DNA of 64,000 bases, from the NCBI GenBank assembly GCA_946406115.1, contig OX291542.1, forward strand, positions 2,876,959-2,940,958. Reading direction: 5' to 3'. Positions 24,731-34,680 of the stretch are shown here, in pieces. Within the stretch, counting starts at the first letter, position 1; the number at the start of each line of letters is the position of its first letter. The stretch comes from Apoda limacodes (Eukaryota; Arthropoda; Insecta; Lepidoptera; Limacodidae). The position numbers were made by a program, and so were the translations under genes. The notes below the pieces were generated by a model, which ran no database searches, was not told where the DNA came from, and worked only from the letters and a program-made list of their open reading frames with translations.

Positions 24731-26555
24731 CAAAATAGGTGGGCGACTTGCGAGCTATCCTTCTGGGAGTCGTGCTTTCTGGTCGCTTGCCAAAGCTGCC
24801 GAAGGGAACTTCTGCCAGTCGTCGTTACCACCACTGCGAAAGACCGATGGTGACTTGGCCCATAGTGCTAAAGAGAAAGCCGATCTACTGGGCAGTCTCT
24901 TTGCCTCGAACTCGAATATGAACGATGAAGGCGCTGTACCACCTACTATACCGTGGTGCGGTAAGACCATGCCGGAAATCTCCATAACGCAGCGGGAGGT
25001 CAGGCGGGCGTTGCTTTCTCTAGACGTTCATAAGTCGAGTGGGCCAGACGGTATACCAGCAGTGGTGCTTAAGCAGTGTGCTCCTGAGTTATGTCCTGTA
25101 CTCACGCGCCTCTTCGCGCTTTCCTACCACACTAGGCAATTTCCGTCTTCATGGAAGACTGCGAATGTGCACCCGGTGCCCAAAAAGGGCGATAGATCAG
25201 ATCCATCGAATTACAGGCCTATCGCTATTACCTCTCTCCTCTCTAAGGTGATGGAGCGTGTGATCAACACACAGCTTCTAAGATACCTAGAAGTACACGA
25301 TCTGGTCAGTGACCGTCAATATGGCTTTCGCCACGGTCGCTCGACTGGTAACCTTCTAGTGTATCTCACACACCGATGGGCACTAGCCATTGAGAGTCAG
25401 GGGGAGACATTGGCATGTAGCCTGGACATAGCGAAGGCGTTCGATCGGGTCTGGCACCGCGGTCTTCTATCGAAATTGCCATCTTATGGAGTGTCCGAGG
25501 GTTTGTGCAAATGGGTGGATAGCTTTTTGTCCGGCAGACGCATACGAACCGTAGTTGACGGTAGTTGCTCTGATAGCATGGACATTAATGCTGGTGTCCC
25601 GCAAGGCTCTGTGCTGTCTCCTACGCTGTTTCTACTGCATATCAATGACATGTTGGACATGAACAACATACATTGCTATGCAGATGACAGTACTGGAGAC
25701 GCTTTTTACACGGGTCGTGCAAACATCCCTCGTTCCGATGTGGAGGAAAACCGCGGAGAACTTGTGTCTTAAATCGAGACCACACTGTCCCAGGTCTCTG
25801 AGTGGGGACGGGTAAACTTGGTCCGATTCAACCCTACAAAGACACAAGTGTGCGCGTTCACCGCTAAGAAAACTCCATTCACTGTGGTCCCACAATTCCA
25901 GAACACTCCCCTCTCCATCTCCAAGAGCATTGGGATCCTTGGTGTCGACATCTCCAGCGATGTTCAGTTCCGAGATCATTTACAAGATAAGGTGAAGCTG
26001 GCGTCCAAAAAACTTGGTGTACTCAACAGAGCGAAGCAGTGCTTCACGTCGGGGCAAAGGTTGTTACTTTACAAGTCGCAAGTTCGGCCCCATATGGAGT
26101 ACTGCTGCCATCTCTGGGCAGGTGCACCCGGATACCAGCTTGGCCCTTTTGACTCGGTTCAACGACGGGCTGTGAGAATTGTCGACGATTCCAAACTCAC
26201 TTGCGGTATCGAGCCCTTAAGTCTGAGGAGAGACTTTGCCTCACTGTGTGTGTTCTACCGCTTGTACAATGGGTTGTGTTCTGAGGAATTGTTCGAAATG
26301 ATGCCCACGGCTACTTTCTACCATCGCACCGCTCGCCATCGGCAGGGAATTGATTCTCACACTTTAGAACCTAAATGGTCGCGTACAGTGCGGTTTCAGA
26401 GAAACTTCCTCCCGCGAACGCTTAAGTTGTGGAATGAGCTCCCTGCCAAGGTTTTCTGCAAGGACTACAGTATGGAGTTCTTCAAGAAAGAAGTTATTAG
26501 ATTTCTGAAGGGTCGGCAACGCGCAAGCGATACCTGGTGTTGCAAGCGTCCATAG
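24731..26555 (+). pseudogene. Reverse transcriptase ORF2 of LINE A, one in-frame stop
   Basis: The frame is open from 24731 to a TAA at 25770-25772 and resumes in the same frame to TAG-side termination at 26553-26555. RT landmarks in order: KSSGPDGIPAVVLKQ, SSWKTANVHPVPKKGD, NYRPIAITSLLSKVMER, DRQYGFRHGRST, SLDIAKAFDRVWH, INAGVPQGSVLSPTLFLLHI and the catalytic CYADDST (YADD). After the stop come VRFNPTKTQVCAFTAKK and the C-terminal thumb-like region ending TWCCKRP. The copy at 48503-48832 has CAA where this one has TAA, so this stop is a single C to T change. A missing 5' end and missing endonuclease make it non-autonomous. Confidence 0.85.
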
Positions 26556-26640
26556 GCTACGGTGACCGCTTACCATCAGGCGGGCCGTAAGCTTGTTTGC
26601 CACCTTAGTGGTATAAAAAAAAAAAAAAAAAAAAAAAATA
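24731..26640 (+). mobile_element. LINE A, 5'-truncated non-LTR retrotransposon with poly(A) tail
   Basis: About 1.9 kb, starting inside ORF2 (between endonuclease and RT) and ending in GTGGTAT plus about 28 A at 26612-26639. It lies in the 5.6-kb intron of the ankyrin gene, opposite to the gene's direction. Relatives occur at 13169 (plus), 48257 (minus), 53390 (minus) and 59118 (plus). The fingers/palm motifs and 3' domain resemble the Jockey/CR1 group of LINEs. No flanking target-site duplication was found by eye. Confidence 0.85.
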
Positions 26641-26987
26641 TTACTCGATTAGTTGTCGGCGTCATCTACGTACGTACTAACGTGTGCACATCGTATGCAA
26701 CATGTGTAACACTGTTCGGATGCAACATGTGTCACGCTGTTCGGATGATTCTTTTTTCGTAAGAGGCACTAAGCACTGGTGATAGTCGGGAAACAATTTC
26801 ATTAAATTTTCTCCAACATTGATAATTAGCAGTCTCAAGATTTCTAAGAACACTACTTGCGGGCTGATTTTAAATTCGGATGAAATGACATAAAAATTAA
26901 ATTAAATAAATGAAAACATCCCGACTGCAAATAACTAATCAGAAATTAAAACATACCAAATATTTAACTAAAAGGAGGCGGAACTCG

Positions 26988-27137
26988 TTTTAAGGTAACA
27001 ATCTACTATAGCGTGAGCAATCAGTTTAAGGTAACAATCTACTATAGCGTGAGCAATCAGTTTAAGGTAATAATCTACTATAGCGTGAGCAATCAGTTTA
27101 AGGTAACAATCTACTACATATAGCGTGAGCAATCAGT
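26988..27137. repeat. Tandem repeat, four units of 36 bp
   Basis: The unit starts TTTAAGGTAACAATCTACTA and ends TAGCGTGAGCAATCAG. There are four copies; the third has AATAAT for AACAAT and the fourth has a 4-bp CATA insertion. It lies in an intron of the ankyrin gene. Confidence 0.9.
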
Positions 27138-27139
27138 AC

Positions 27140-28240
27140 ACTATTTGAACTTATGGTATGTTGTTATTTCTGTTTAGTTCAATGTATTTGAAGTAAGGTT
27201 TTTTTATATATTCACAGCTATTTAGTTTTATTTTTTTCCTTTTACTTGCGCTTGACTATTTTATTTAAGTGTTATATATTTTCGTAATATACATACATAA
27301 AGTCAAAAACTTAACCCTTCTTTTGGCACAGTCGGGTAAAAATCAAAACACTACAGCAAAAATATAAAGAGTAATTATAGCGCCATCTGTTATTACATTT
27401 GAAAACTACGTGGAACACAGTGAACTGAAAAAAGGAAAAAGCGTACTGAAAAAAAGGATGTGGAAAGGATGGTCATGCCATGTGGTGTATTTTTAACACC
27501 GCCGGAACAAATAGTTACGTCCATCTTAACCCAGTCTATAAAAAGAGCACTCGTTATCAGCATAATTATAATTACTATAAAACCCTTTTTTGTTCTAAAG
27601 ATAAAAATTTGACTGCCCAAAGTAATTAGGTATAGGTAACAAAAGACCGCGCCAGCCTTTACGGTCACAGGTAGTAATAACATATACAACCCTATTTAGT
27701 TCAGTTTTGGACAATGACCTTTTTAAACATGAAATGAAATGAATGAATGAAATGACTTTGAAATGACTTAGCTCACAAATTATTAAAATAAACAAACAAA
27801 AATATAAAAAATAGGAAACAAATAAAAAAGAAAGAAAGCTTAAACTAGCGTGTGTGTCATTGAGGTGTGCCAAACAGGTCTCCATCTCAGCACAAGCTGC
27901 GAGCCAAATGACACACAGCGCTGGTTTTCAAATGAAGTCTCTTCAGAAGTAACGCTCGGGGGCCAAGAGCAACGGGAAATTTTATAAATTTTGATAATAA
28001 TTCCAAATATTAGTTTAAAAATGTATAAATGCATAAGCACCTATCCTCGATTAATGGTTAAAAATACATAAAATAGAGTATAATAATAGAGTCGTCATTA
28101 ATAAATAATACATAAATATGTAATAAATAATACATAAAAAACTAAAATAACTTAATCAAAGACACACTTCCCTTTATTCATCAAGAAGGAAGCCAACTGA
28201 TGAGAATGCAGTAATTTTATACAACGTTTGATAAACTAAC
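27140..28240. other. Intron stretch without recognisable coding sequence
   Basis: AT-rich DNA with short simple repeats near 27740 (GAATGAATGAAATGAC). The minus frames at 27393-27689, 27595-27885 and 27840-28040 have no family features that I recognise. Confidence 0.4.
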
Positions 28241-28244
28241 ATTA

Positions 28245-28640
28245 ATGTTTTCGTATCTTTTTTGCAACTCTATTAAGTATCTTTTAAATCTAATTTTAAA
28301 AGTGAGTTTATTTTCAACGCTTTCGTATTGGAGGTGGAATATTATTCCAACATTTTGTAGCTGCATAGCGAAAACTTCCGCGAAACGCCGTAGAACTATG
28401 CCTCAGGGTGCTAAGTGGCTGGGTGCAGGATCGCGGGGCAGATCTGTTACGTTTATGTGTCCAGTTAAGTTTATCATACAGGTATAAAGGTTTTTCATCC
28501 TTGACTACGCCGAATACCAAACAAGCTAAATGTAACTTTCGACGTAGCTTCATTTTGTCAATTTTTAAGCTATTTAAAAAGGGCGTTATGTGGCTACGTG
28601 GAGGAACATCAATACAAAATCTGACACACGCATTCTGTAC
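28245..28640 (-). pseudogene. C-terminal fragment of a LINE reverse transcriptase
   Basis: The minus-strand frame at 28314-28553 reads LRRKLHLACLVFGVVKDEKP, then SFRYAATKCWNNIPPPIRKR. The block 'Phe-Arg-x-(Ser/Ala)-A-x-x-x-Trp-Asn-x-(I/L)-P' is the conserved C-terminal end of CR1/Jockey-type LINE ORF2 proteins, and the frame continues with a lysine-rich FKIRFKRYL tail before 28245. Only the last 100-130 residues remain, without the polymerase core. It belongs to a different family from LINE A. Confidence 0.6.
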
Positions 28641-28663
28641 TCTATGAATTTAAAAACATCGAT

Positions 28664-28925
28664 TTAAAATAATAATAATAATAAATATTTTTGGACATAA
28701 CACACAGCGCCGTCTGGCTCCAAAGAAAGCAAAGCTTGTGTTATGGATACCAGACATCGGATACATATATGTACATAAATATTTCTTTTTATAAATATCA
28801 TACATAAATAGACAGACTCAAGACAAACACAAATGTTTATATTATGACATAAATGTTTGTCCAGTGCGGGAATCGAACCCACACCCTTTGCACAGCAGCT
28901 GGCCATACTAACAACTAGGTTGCGA
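28664..28925 (-). mobile_element. tRNA-derived SINE
   Basis: On the minus strand the element begins near 28925 with a tRNA-like head: CAGCTGCTGTGCAAAGGGTG, then the B box GGTTCGATTCCCGC (about 28867-28880). It continues into a body ending CAGACGGCGCTGTGTG and terminates in an (ATT)n tail at 28668-28685. This is the standard layout of lepidopteran tRNA-derived SINEs. The tRNA-like part is not a functional tRNA: no complete cloverleaf was found. Confidence 0.75.
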
Positions 28926-29505
28926 GGGAGTCAATTTCCTTGTAACATACCTTCATAAATTCACTTCATTTGTTATATTTGTAATATTAGTTTGATATGT
29001 CATTTTTAAATAACGCCTCGCGTTTAGAGCAATCCCTAAGGTAACGCTAAGTAGGTACACTTTACTTCATTTCTGCCGCGGCCTGCACACGCAGCACACA
29101 CAACCGGATGATCGTGAGTAAGCGGACCGAGGCACACATCACAGAGTCCGGTTATGCTGAGTTGTGGCCAAGGCTTGTACAGTGCTTTTCTCAAACATTA
29201 AATGAAACTTGAACGATGAGTTATCTATTTAGTTATCAATTTTCGGGTCAATCTAAAGGTCATTCTATTTTCAAATTTCATATTTGACCACCCGAGCGGA
29301 CGTATAAAACATTGCGGGTCGCACTCTGATACTGTACTGCAAGTACAATTTATCCCAAAGAAACTTGTGCAAGATATGATCGCATATCGTAGCATGTTTG
29401 AAAAAAATATTTTCAACAAGAATATGACAACATATGAGGAAGCGAGACTGCCCACATATGTTTAGCGTAGTACAAAATGTAACTGAACTAACAATAGTTT
29501 CTTAC

Positions 29506-29633
29506 CAAATTCCCCGAGGAACGAGGAAGGGTTCTCGGAAAGAACCTTTTGACAGATGAGATTAAAAATGGAGTACTCTAGATCTTCTTTGTCAGACCCC
29601 GACGAGAGGCTGAGCAGGATCTTTTGGAGTACC
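29506..29633 (-). CDS. Relish/IkB-like ankyrin gene, pre-ankyrin exon
   Basis: Acceptor TTTTTCTAG precedes 29633 and donor GTAAGA follows 29506. One base completes the Gly codon left by the 37057-37865 exon; 42 residues follow, then one base for the next Gly codon. The exon starts VLQKILLSLSSGSDKED and ends SENPSSFLGEF. It reads as helices leading into the ankyrin domain (LEYSIFNLICQKVL is amphipathic). The join FNTAWG-VLQKILLS upstream and FLGEFG-LTLLEL downstream keeps the frame, which strongly supports the exon. Confidence 0.85.
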
Positions 29634-30720
29634 CTAGAAAAAAAAATATGAACATTAATACTTGTCAATGCCCTCGGCGTTGCCTGCGTGGCGTATGAAG
29701 TACTTACGTATACATATACACGACGCTCTATTATTTCCCGCACGCACGTCCACTGCGACTTACATTCAGAGCTTCTTGTATCTCTTTTCATTTTTATCGT
29801 AACCAATTTAGTAGTTAAGTTATTAAAATGCAGTAAATAAAACAGACACTTTGTGGTTTATAATTTGCATGGATTGATAATTCAGATCCTAAACATAATA
29901 TGTATGTGTGGCCACTTAGCAACAACCATAGACCATTATAAGACGAGTAACATTATAAGTTCTGTGGCCACAAACAACACAAACGACACACATGCGTGAC
30001 GTAAGAGTCGTGACTACATCACTTTGAGACTCAAAATGTTTTGGCACGCAAGTAAATGATTTTGATTTCTTTACACTTTGTGTATTGTAAGTCCATATGC
30101 AAGTAAATACACCACGGCATAGTACAGGACAGGACAGGACACCCATACATATTTGTAGCTACTTAATACATACATACATACATACATACATAACATCACG
30201 CCTGTTTCCCAAAGGGGTAGGCAGAGACCAAAGACTGATAATACTTTAACGTTTTACGTAATATTTTAAGTTTACTGTTTATAAATTTCGAACAACGACA
30301 TCACGACGTAATTAAAAATAATTGTAATGACTTGTGTCAGCAAGTGCGTAATTATATTACAATAATTTCGTATGATTAAAAATTATCTATTTTACGCGAT
30401 GACGGTGAAGTTCCAAACAACATCATTAAGAGATAATAAACATTTAACAGCAAAATCTTCAATAATTTGATTAACTATTCTGGATTGGTGCGACGCGAAC
30501 ACAACACCACACCGCCGCCGCGCCGTGCCACCGCGCCACCTGAGTGAAAATTCCAAGTGCTGAGACATCCTTTCTTTAGTAGCTCATTTATCGAAAGCGA
30601 AATATTTTCGTTTCTATACCAGCTAGGTATATTAACAAACAACAACAGATGCTGGTGACCAAGTGGTTTCGAAATCTCGCCCGCGTTCTAAAGTGTGGGT
30701 GTTCAAAACTGGCATGTACT
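29634..30720. other. Intron stretch, no exon seen
   Basis: Contents: a (CATA)n run at about 30168-30192 and a short GC-richer block at 30490-30545. The minus frames at 29462-29806 and 29916-30146 extend from or shadow the neighbouring exon, or lack domains. Confidence 0.45.
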
Positions 30721-33345
30721 TTTTTTTTTTTTCTTAACTGACTATGCAGTTGGCTGTTGCAGCCATTACTGCTTCACCGGGCTTTTTTGGACGAGTCTCT
30801 GAAGGAGCCTCAGCCCGTATAGCGCCCAACACTCAAGGGCTCACCGCGCGGGGAGCCTCGGCTTGGGTTGTCGCTTTCGGGGCGTCCCTTCGACCGGCGT
30901 GAGCCTCGAACCTGAAGGTGAGTCACGATTGCGATTGAGTGGGGGCGAGAAAAGCCCCGGCACTCTTTGATACTTCGTGTATCCTTGTGGGTGCCGACGA
31001 ACCCGGGGACGTCGGCGTCGTGTTTGGAGGGAGGCCCTATTGGGGGAGGTCGTTGAGACTAATCCGCTATCCGGATAGCGAGATCGTCATCTGGGGCCGT
31101 TAGTACGTGCCGAGGCTGCCTAACTTTAGTTTTACGACCATGCCGAGGTCGGTCAGGGGGATGATACGTTGTGGATTGAACAATTAGTCTGAAGTTCGTG
31201 GAGATTGCGCTTGGATAACGCAAAGACTACGCTAGCATATGCTAGTATCGAGCGGATGCAAGTTGTGTAAAGAATCAGCTTATTTCTAAGCGACATCTTA
31301 CTGTACTTGCCTAACATGGGATAAAGGCGACCGAGGACAAAAGCGGCTCGGTCTCTAACTATTTTGGTGTGATCGCGGAAGTTCAAACGCCTATCCAGGA
31401 TCACACGGAGATATGTCATGTTTTGCCAGGGAGTGGCACTACCGAAGAGTGAGAGGGGAGATGGCCGCGGAGGCCGGCCTGAATATAAAGAGAACGGCAG
31501 AGCTTTTGTCGGGATCCACCTCGATTCTCCATTTCCGAAACCATTTGCCTAGGGCGGTGATAGCGGGTTGGAGTCTTTTAGTGATTCGACTCACTTGCCT
31601 ATAGATAGCAGTATCGTCCGCAAAGAGGGCTAATTGGGTATCTATCGTTTTAGGAATGTCGTTGGTGTACAGAAGGTACAAGATAGGGGCGAGAACGGAC
31701 CCTTGCGGGACTCCTGCTTCTATGGGACGGGGGGAAGAGAGAGTGTCTTCAACTTTATAGCGAAAGCTACGGTTCGACAAATAGTCTCTTTATTGCTCGT
31801 CTATTAAAATGCCTCTGGAGACTATAGCGTTCCGTAGGCGAGCGAGGAGGAGGCGTTCGTAGAGTTTACCAAGGGCCTTTATTAAACTTATGGGGCGGTA
31901 GGAGGACGGCTCGGTACGAGCTTTGCCTGGCTTGTGGATACCTATAACAATTGCATCTTTCCATTGAGAAGGAAAGGTGCAATTTTCGATAGCAGCGTTG
32001 AAAATCGCTACTAGGAGGCAGAGAAGGGGAAGAGTGAGGCGCTTTAGGATATCGTTAGAGATACCGTCCGCACCGGGGGCTTTACGGGGGCGAAGGTCTT
32101 TGATGACCTGTTTGACGTCGTCGACAGTGACTGGGGGCAGGGGGTCCTGTGGGGGCAGAGAAGTTCTGCGCTCCACTTTGTCGTGTACTGCACGCACGTG
32201 GTCGGGATCGAACGGCTGTGTGCTTAAGGCACATTGGGCTTGGAGGCTAGACGCTAGGCAATCCGTATTTTCGTCGTCATCGAACACGGGTACGTTGTTG
32301 GGACGAGTTAACGGAGGGAGCGAGTTGGCGGTGTCTAATTTTAAAGCTCTGGCTAGGTGCCATTAAGCTTGTTGAGAAGGAGAAATGTTCTCCATCAGAT
32401 CACCGAAACGTTGGGCGCGAAGCTCAGCTACAGCGGTTCTTACACGGCGGTATAAGTCGTTGAAGCGAGCTTTATTTTCGATAGTGGGAGCGCGATCGCG
32501 TCTGCGGCGGGCCGCGCTACGTTGAGTCATTAGCGACCTGATGTGCTGAGGCAGGATTAGGTGGTGATAGTCACCAACCGGCACTTGTCTTGAGCACTGG
32601 CCACGGTGGCGGTCAGGTGGCTAGTGAGTGAGTCGATAGCTACGTTTAAGTCGGTCGCAGAAGAGATTACATTGGGACCGCGATCTAGATGTGGCGAGCT
32701 GGAATTTTCGAGCAATTGCCCGAATTTATCCCAGTACGTCCCGATTCTAGTGTCGGGAGGAGAGTCCGAAGGGGAACCTAATCAGAGGAGGACAGGGCGG
32801 TGGTCCGAGTCAAGTTCTTCAAGCACCTCTATAGAGCGAAAGCTTAGCCTTACATTCTTTAGAAGTGCTATGTCGAGTACGGCAGGGTTATTCCGAGTAT
32901 TGTGGGGAAAGTAAGTGGGCGTCATGGGAGCGATGATGTCAAAGTTTAGTCTGTCAACTAAATCGTCGAGGAGTCTGCCTCTTCGTGAAGTTACTGAAGA
33001 ATTCCAGCGGCGGTGCTTGCAATTTAGGTTGCCGGCAAGAATGACGGCGTCGCCTAAATTTAAGAGCGACTGAAGATCGCTCTCCGGCAAGTCTTTTGAG
33101 TGAGAGAGATAAACCGATGCAATGATGATCGGCTGATGGCTGGTCATCGCTAAACGACAGACGGATGCTTCTAAGTTCGTAAGTGGCTGAGGATCGATAC
33201 GGGAGCTATATAGGGAGCGCCTGTAATAGATGAGAGTGCCTCCGAGATTGGAGGCGTGGAGAGTGTGTGAGTGAGTGGAGAGTGGAGCTCTACACCGTCG
33301 CTTGAAACGGTCAAACCTAAACTCTTCACTGTCGACTCCCACTTA
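30721..33345 (-). mobile_element. Jockey-like LINE, internally deleted and degenerate
   Basis: The plus strand shows a T-run at 30719-30732, i.e. a minus-strand poly(A) tail, then a roughly 420-bp 3' UTR, RT, and the AP-endonuclease end near 33345. It is 5' truncated within the endonuclease. GC content (over 50%) contrasts with the host intron. It lies in the same orientation as the host gene. A second, diverged copy of its 3' UTR occurs at 59461-59745. Confidence 0.8.
31153..33342 (-). pseudogene. ORF2 remnant (endonuclease plus reverse transcriptase)
   Basis: Read on the minus strand from 33342: GGTLIYYRRSL, ILAGNLNCKHRRWNSS (usually GDFNxKHxxW; the Asp is Asn here), FDIIAPMTPTYFPH, LDIALLKNV and LDSDHRPVLL (SDHxPV), all typical of the Jockey-clade AP endonuclease. 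Then the RT: PRKAPGADGISNDILKRL, FPSQWKDAIVIGIHKPGK, SYRPISLIKALGKLYERLL, EAGVPQGSVLAPILYLLYTN and LALFADDTAIY (FADD). Between DEQ (about 31790) and DYLSNRSFRYKVED (about 31780) the RT block with the first catalytic Asp and the xFxRVWH region is missing, so about 100 or more codons are deleted. Frame changes near 31420-31440 and the deletion make it inactive. Confidence 0.8.
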
Positions 33346-34265
33346 AGAATCAAAATCCCCAACGGAGCGTTTGGCGACTCTACACGCAACAAGACCTTTT
33401 TCCTTTCATGTTTTATAAGATTTATACTAATTAAGTAATTGTAGTAGCATATTAAGGGCGCGGGCGCTTTCAACACAAGGTGTTGGTCCGCGATGGCTCC
33501 AGAAATGTCTCATGAATATTGAATATATTATACCTACATTGGTATATATCTATTCTTATAAACACTACCAGCGAAGAGCGTCGTTTAAAGTTGTTCTCAT
33601 TTGCAATATGGCTAAGAGATAACTTTAAAGTCACTTCTTATACAATATAATGCAAAACAACTTGCTCCAATATATTTTTAATTATTTAATATATTAATTT
33701 GAATCCAAGAGTCTACGGATTCAACCATTTTTTAGGATTTTACTTCCAAAATTGGTCACCAACTTCCGTTCACTATTGACCATTACAAGAGTACTAGTTT
33801 GTTGATTCCTCTATCACCGGACGGTTTTGTTGATTCCTCTATCGCTGGACGGTTTTGCGATTAAAATTGGTTTTACTCGGCGCTATATAAACTACGAATT
33901 GCGTCGTAAGTGATACTTTGCACCGCACGTATGTACGTACATTCATCCACCGCAAAGTATTGGTATTTTGCGGCGACCATATTAATATTGAATGAGAATT
34001 TATCTGAATGACGTCATACACAGTACATAATATACGTATATACTTTAATGTAAAGGTAGTCGAGTGTGGGAGGTAACGAGGTAGCGAGGTAACGAGGTAG
34101 CGAGGTAGCCGCGAACATGCAAGTGAAGAGGGTGATTTCAACGTTAGACCTTCTTTTATACAAAAAATATATTTGAAAAATTCTAAATAACTAATGCGCT
34201 GCCAGTGCCTACTTAAATATTTCTAACAAACTGTTCTTCAAATAATCAAGGAAAAAAAATAATAA
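33346..34265. other. Intron stretch, no exon seen
   Basis: It includes a 31-bp direct repeat at about 33800-33860 (TTGTTGATTCCTCTATC twice) and an 11-bp type repeat at 34075-34110 (GAGGTAACGAGGTAGC). No coding evidence. Confidence 0.45.
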
Positions 34266-34680
34266 ACTAGCTTTTGCCCGCGGTTCCATGGCAACTCCTC
34301 AATTATAGAAAATAACCGACTCATACTTGAAGTTTTTAAGTAGCCTATGTCCTTTCTTGGGAGGATAGTTTGAGCTATCTCCATGACAAATTTCATCTTA
34401 ATCGGTACAGCGGTTTAAGCGTAAAGAGGTAACTGACAGTCAGACAGAGTTATTTTCTCATTTTTAATATTAGTATGGATAGCTTCTGCCTGTGGTTCCT
34501 AAATTCGGTTAGCGGTGTAGGATTTCAACAGCAACTCCTTAATTATAGAAAAAAATATATATAATATATAGTCCTTTCTCGGGACTCAAACTATCTCCAT
34601 GCCAAATTTCACATTAATCGATACAGCGGTTTAAGTGTAAAGAGGTAAAATACAGACAGAGTAACTTTCGCATTTATAAT
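34266..34680 (+). mobile_element. Two head-to-tail RTE/SINE-type 3' fragments
   Basis: 34266-34478 begins ACTAGCTTTTGCCCGCGG and ends ATTAGTATGGATA. The next copy starts TAGCTTCTGCCTGTGG. Both contain ATCGGTACAGCGGTTTAAG or its variant, and AAGAGGTAA. The second copy extends into the 1.06-kb duplication. Confidence 0.5.

Noticed and set aside
28867..28910. tRNA gene candidate (GGTTCGATTCCCGC)
   Set aside because: Only the B box and part of the head fit; the context with body and (ATT)n tail is that of a SINE, and no full cloverleaf was found.
29462..29806. 114-codon minus frame as a stand-alone gene
   Set aside because: Only 29506-29633 is coding; the rest reads into introns beyond good splice sites.
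31977..32366. 129-codon plus frame and others opposite the Jockey-like LINE
   Set aside because: Antisense shadow of the GC-rich ORF2 on the minus strand.
34075..34110. CRISPR-like short direct repeats (GAGGTAACGAGGTAGC)
   Set aside because: Contiguous simple tandem repeat without spacers, in a eukaryotic intron.
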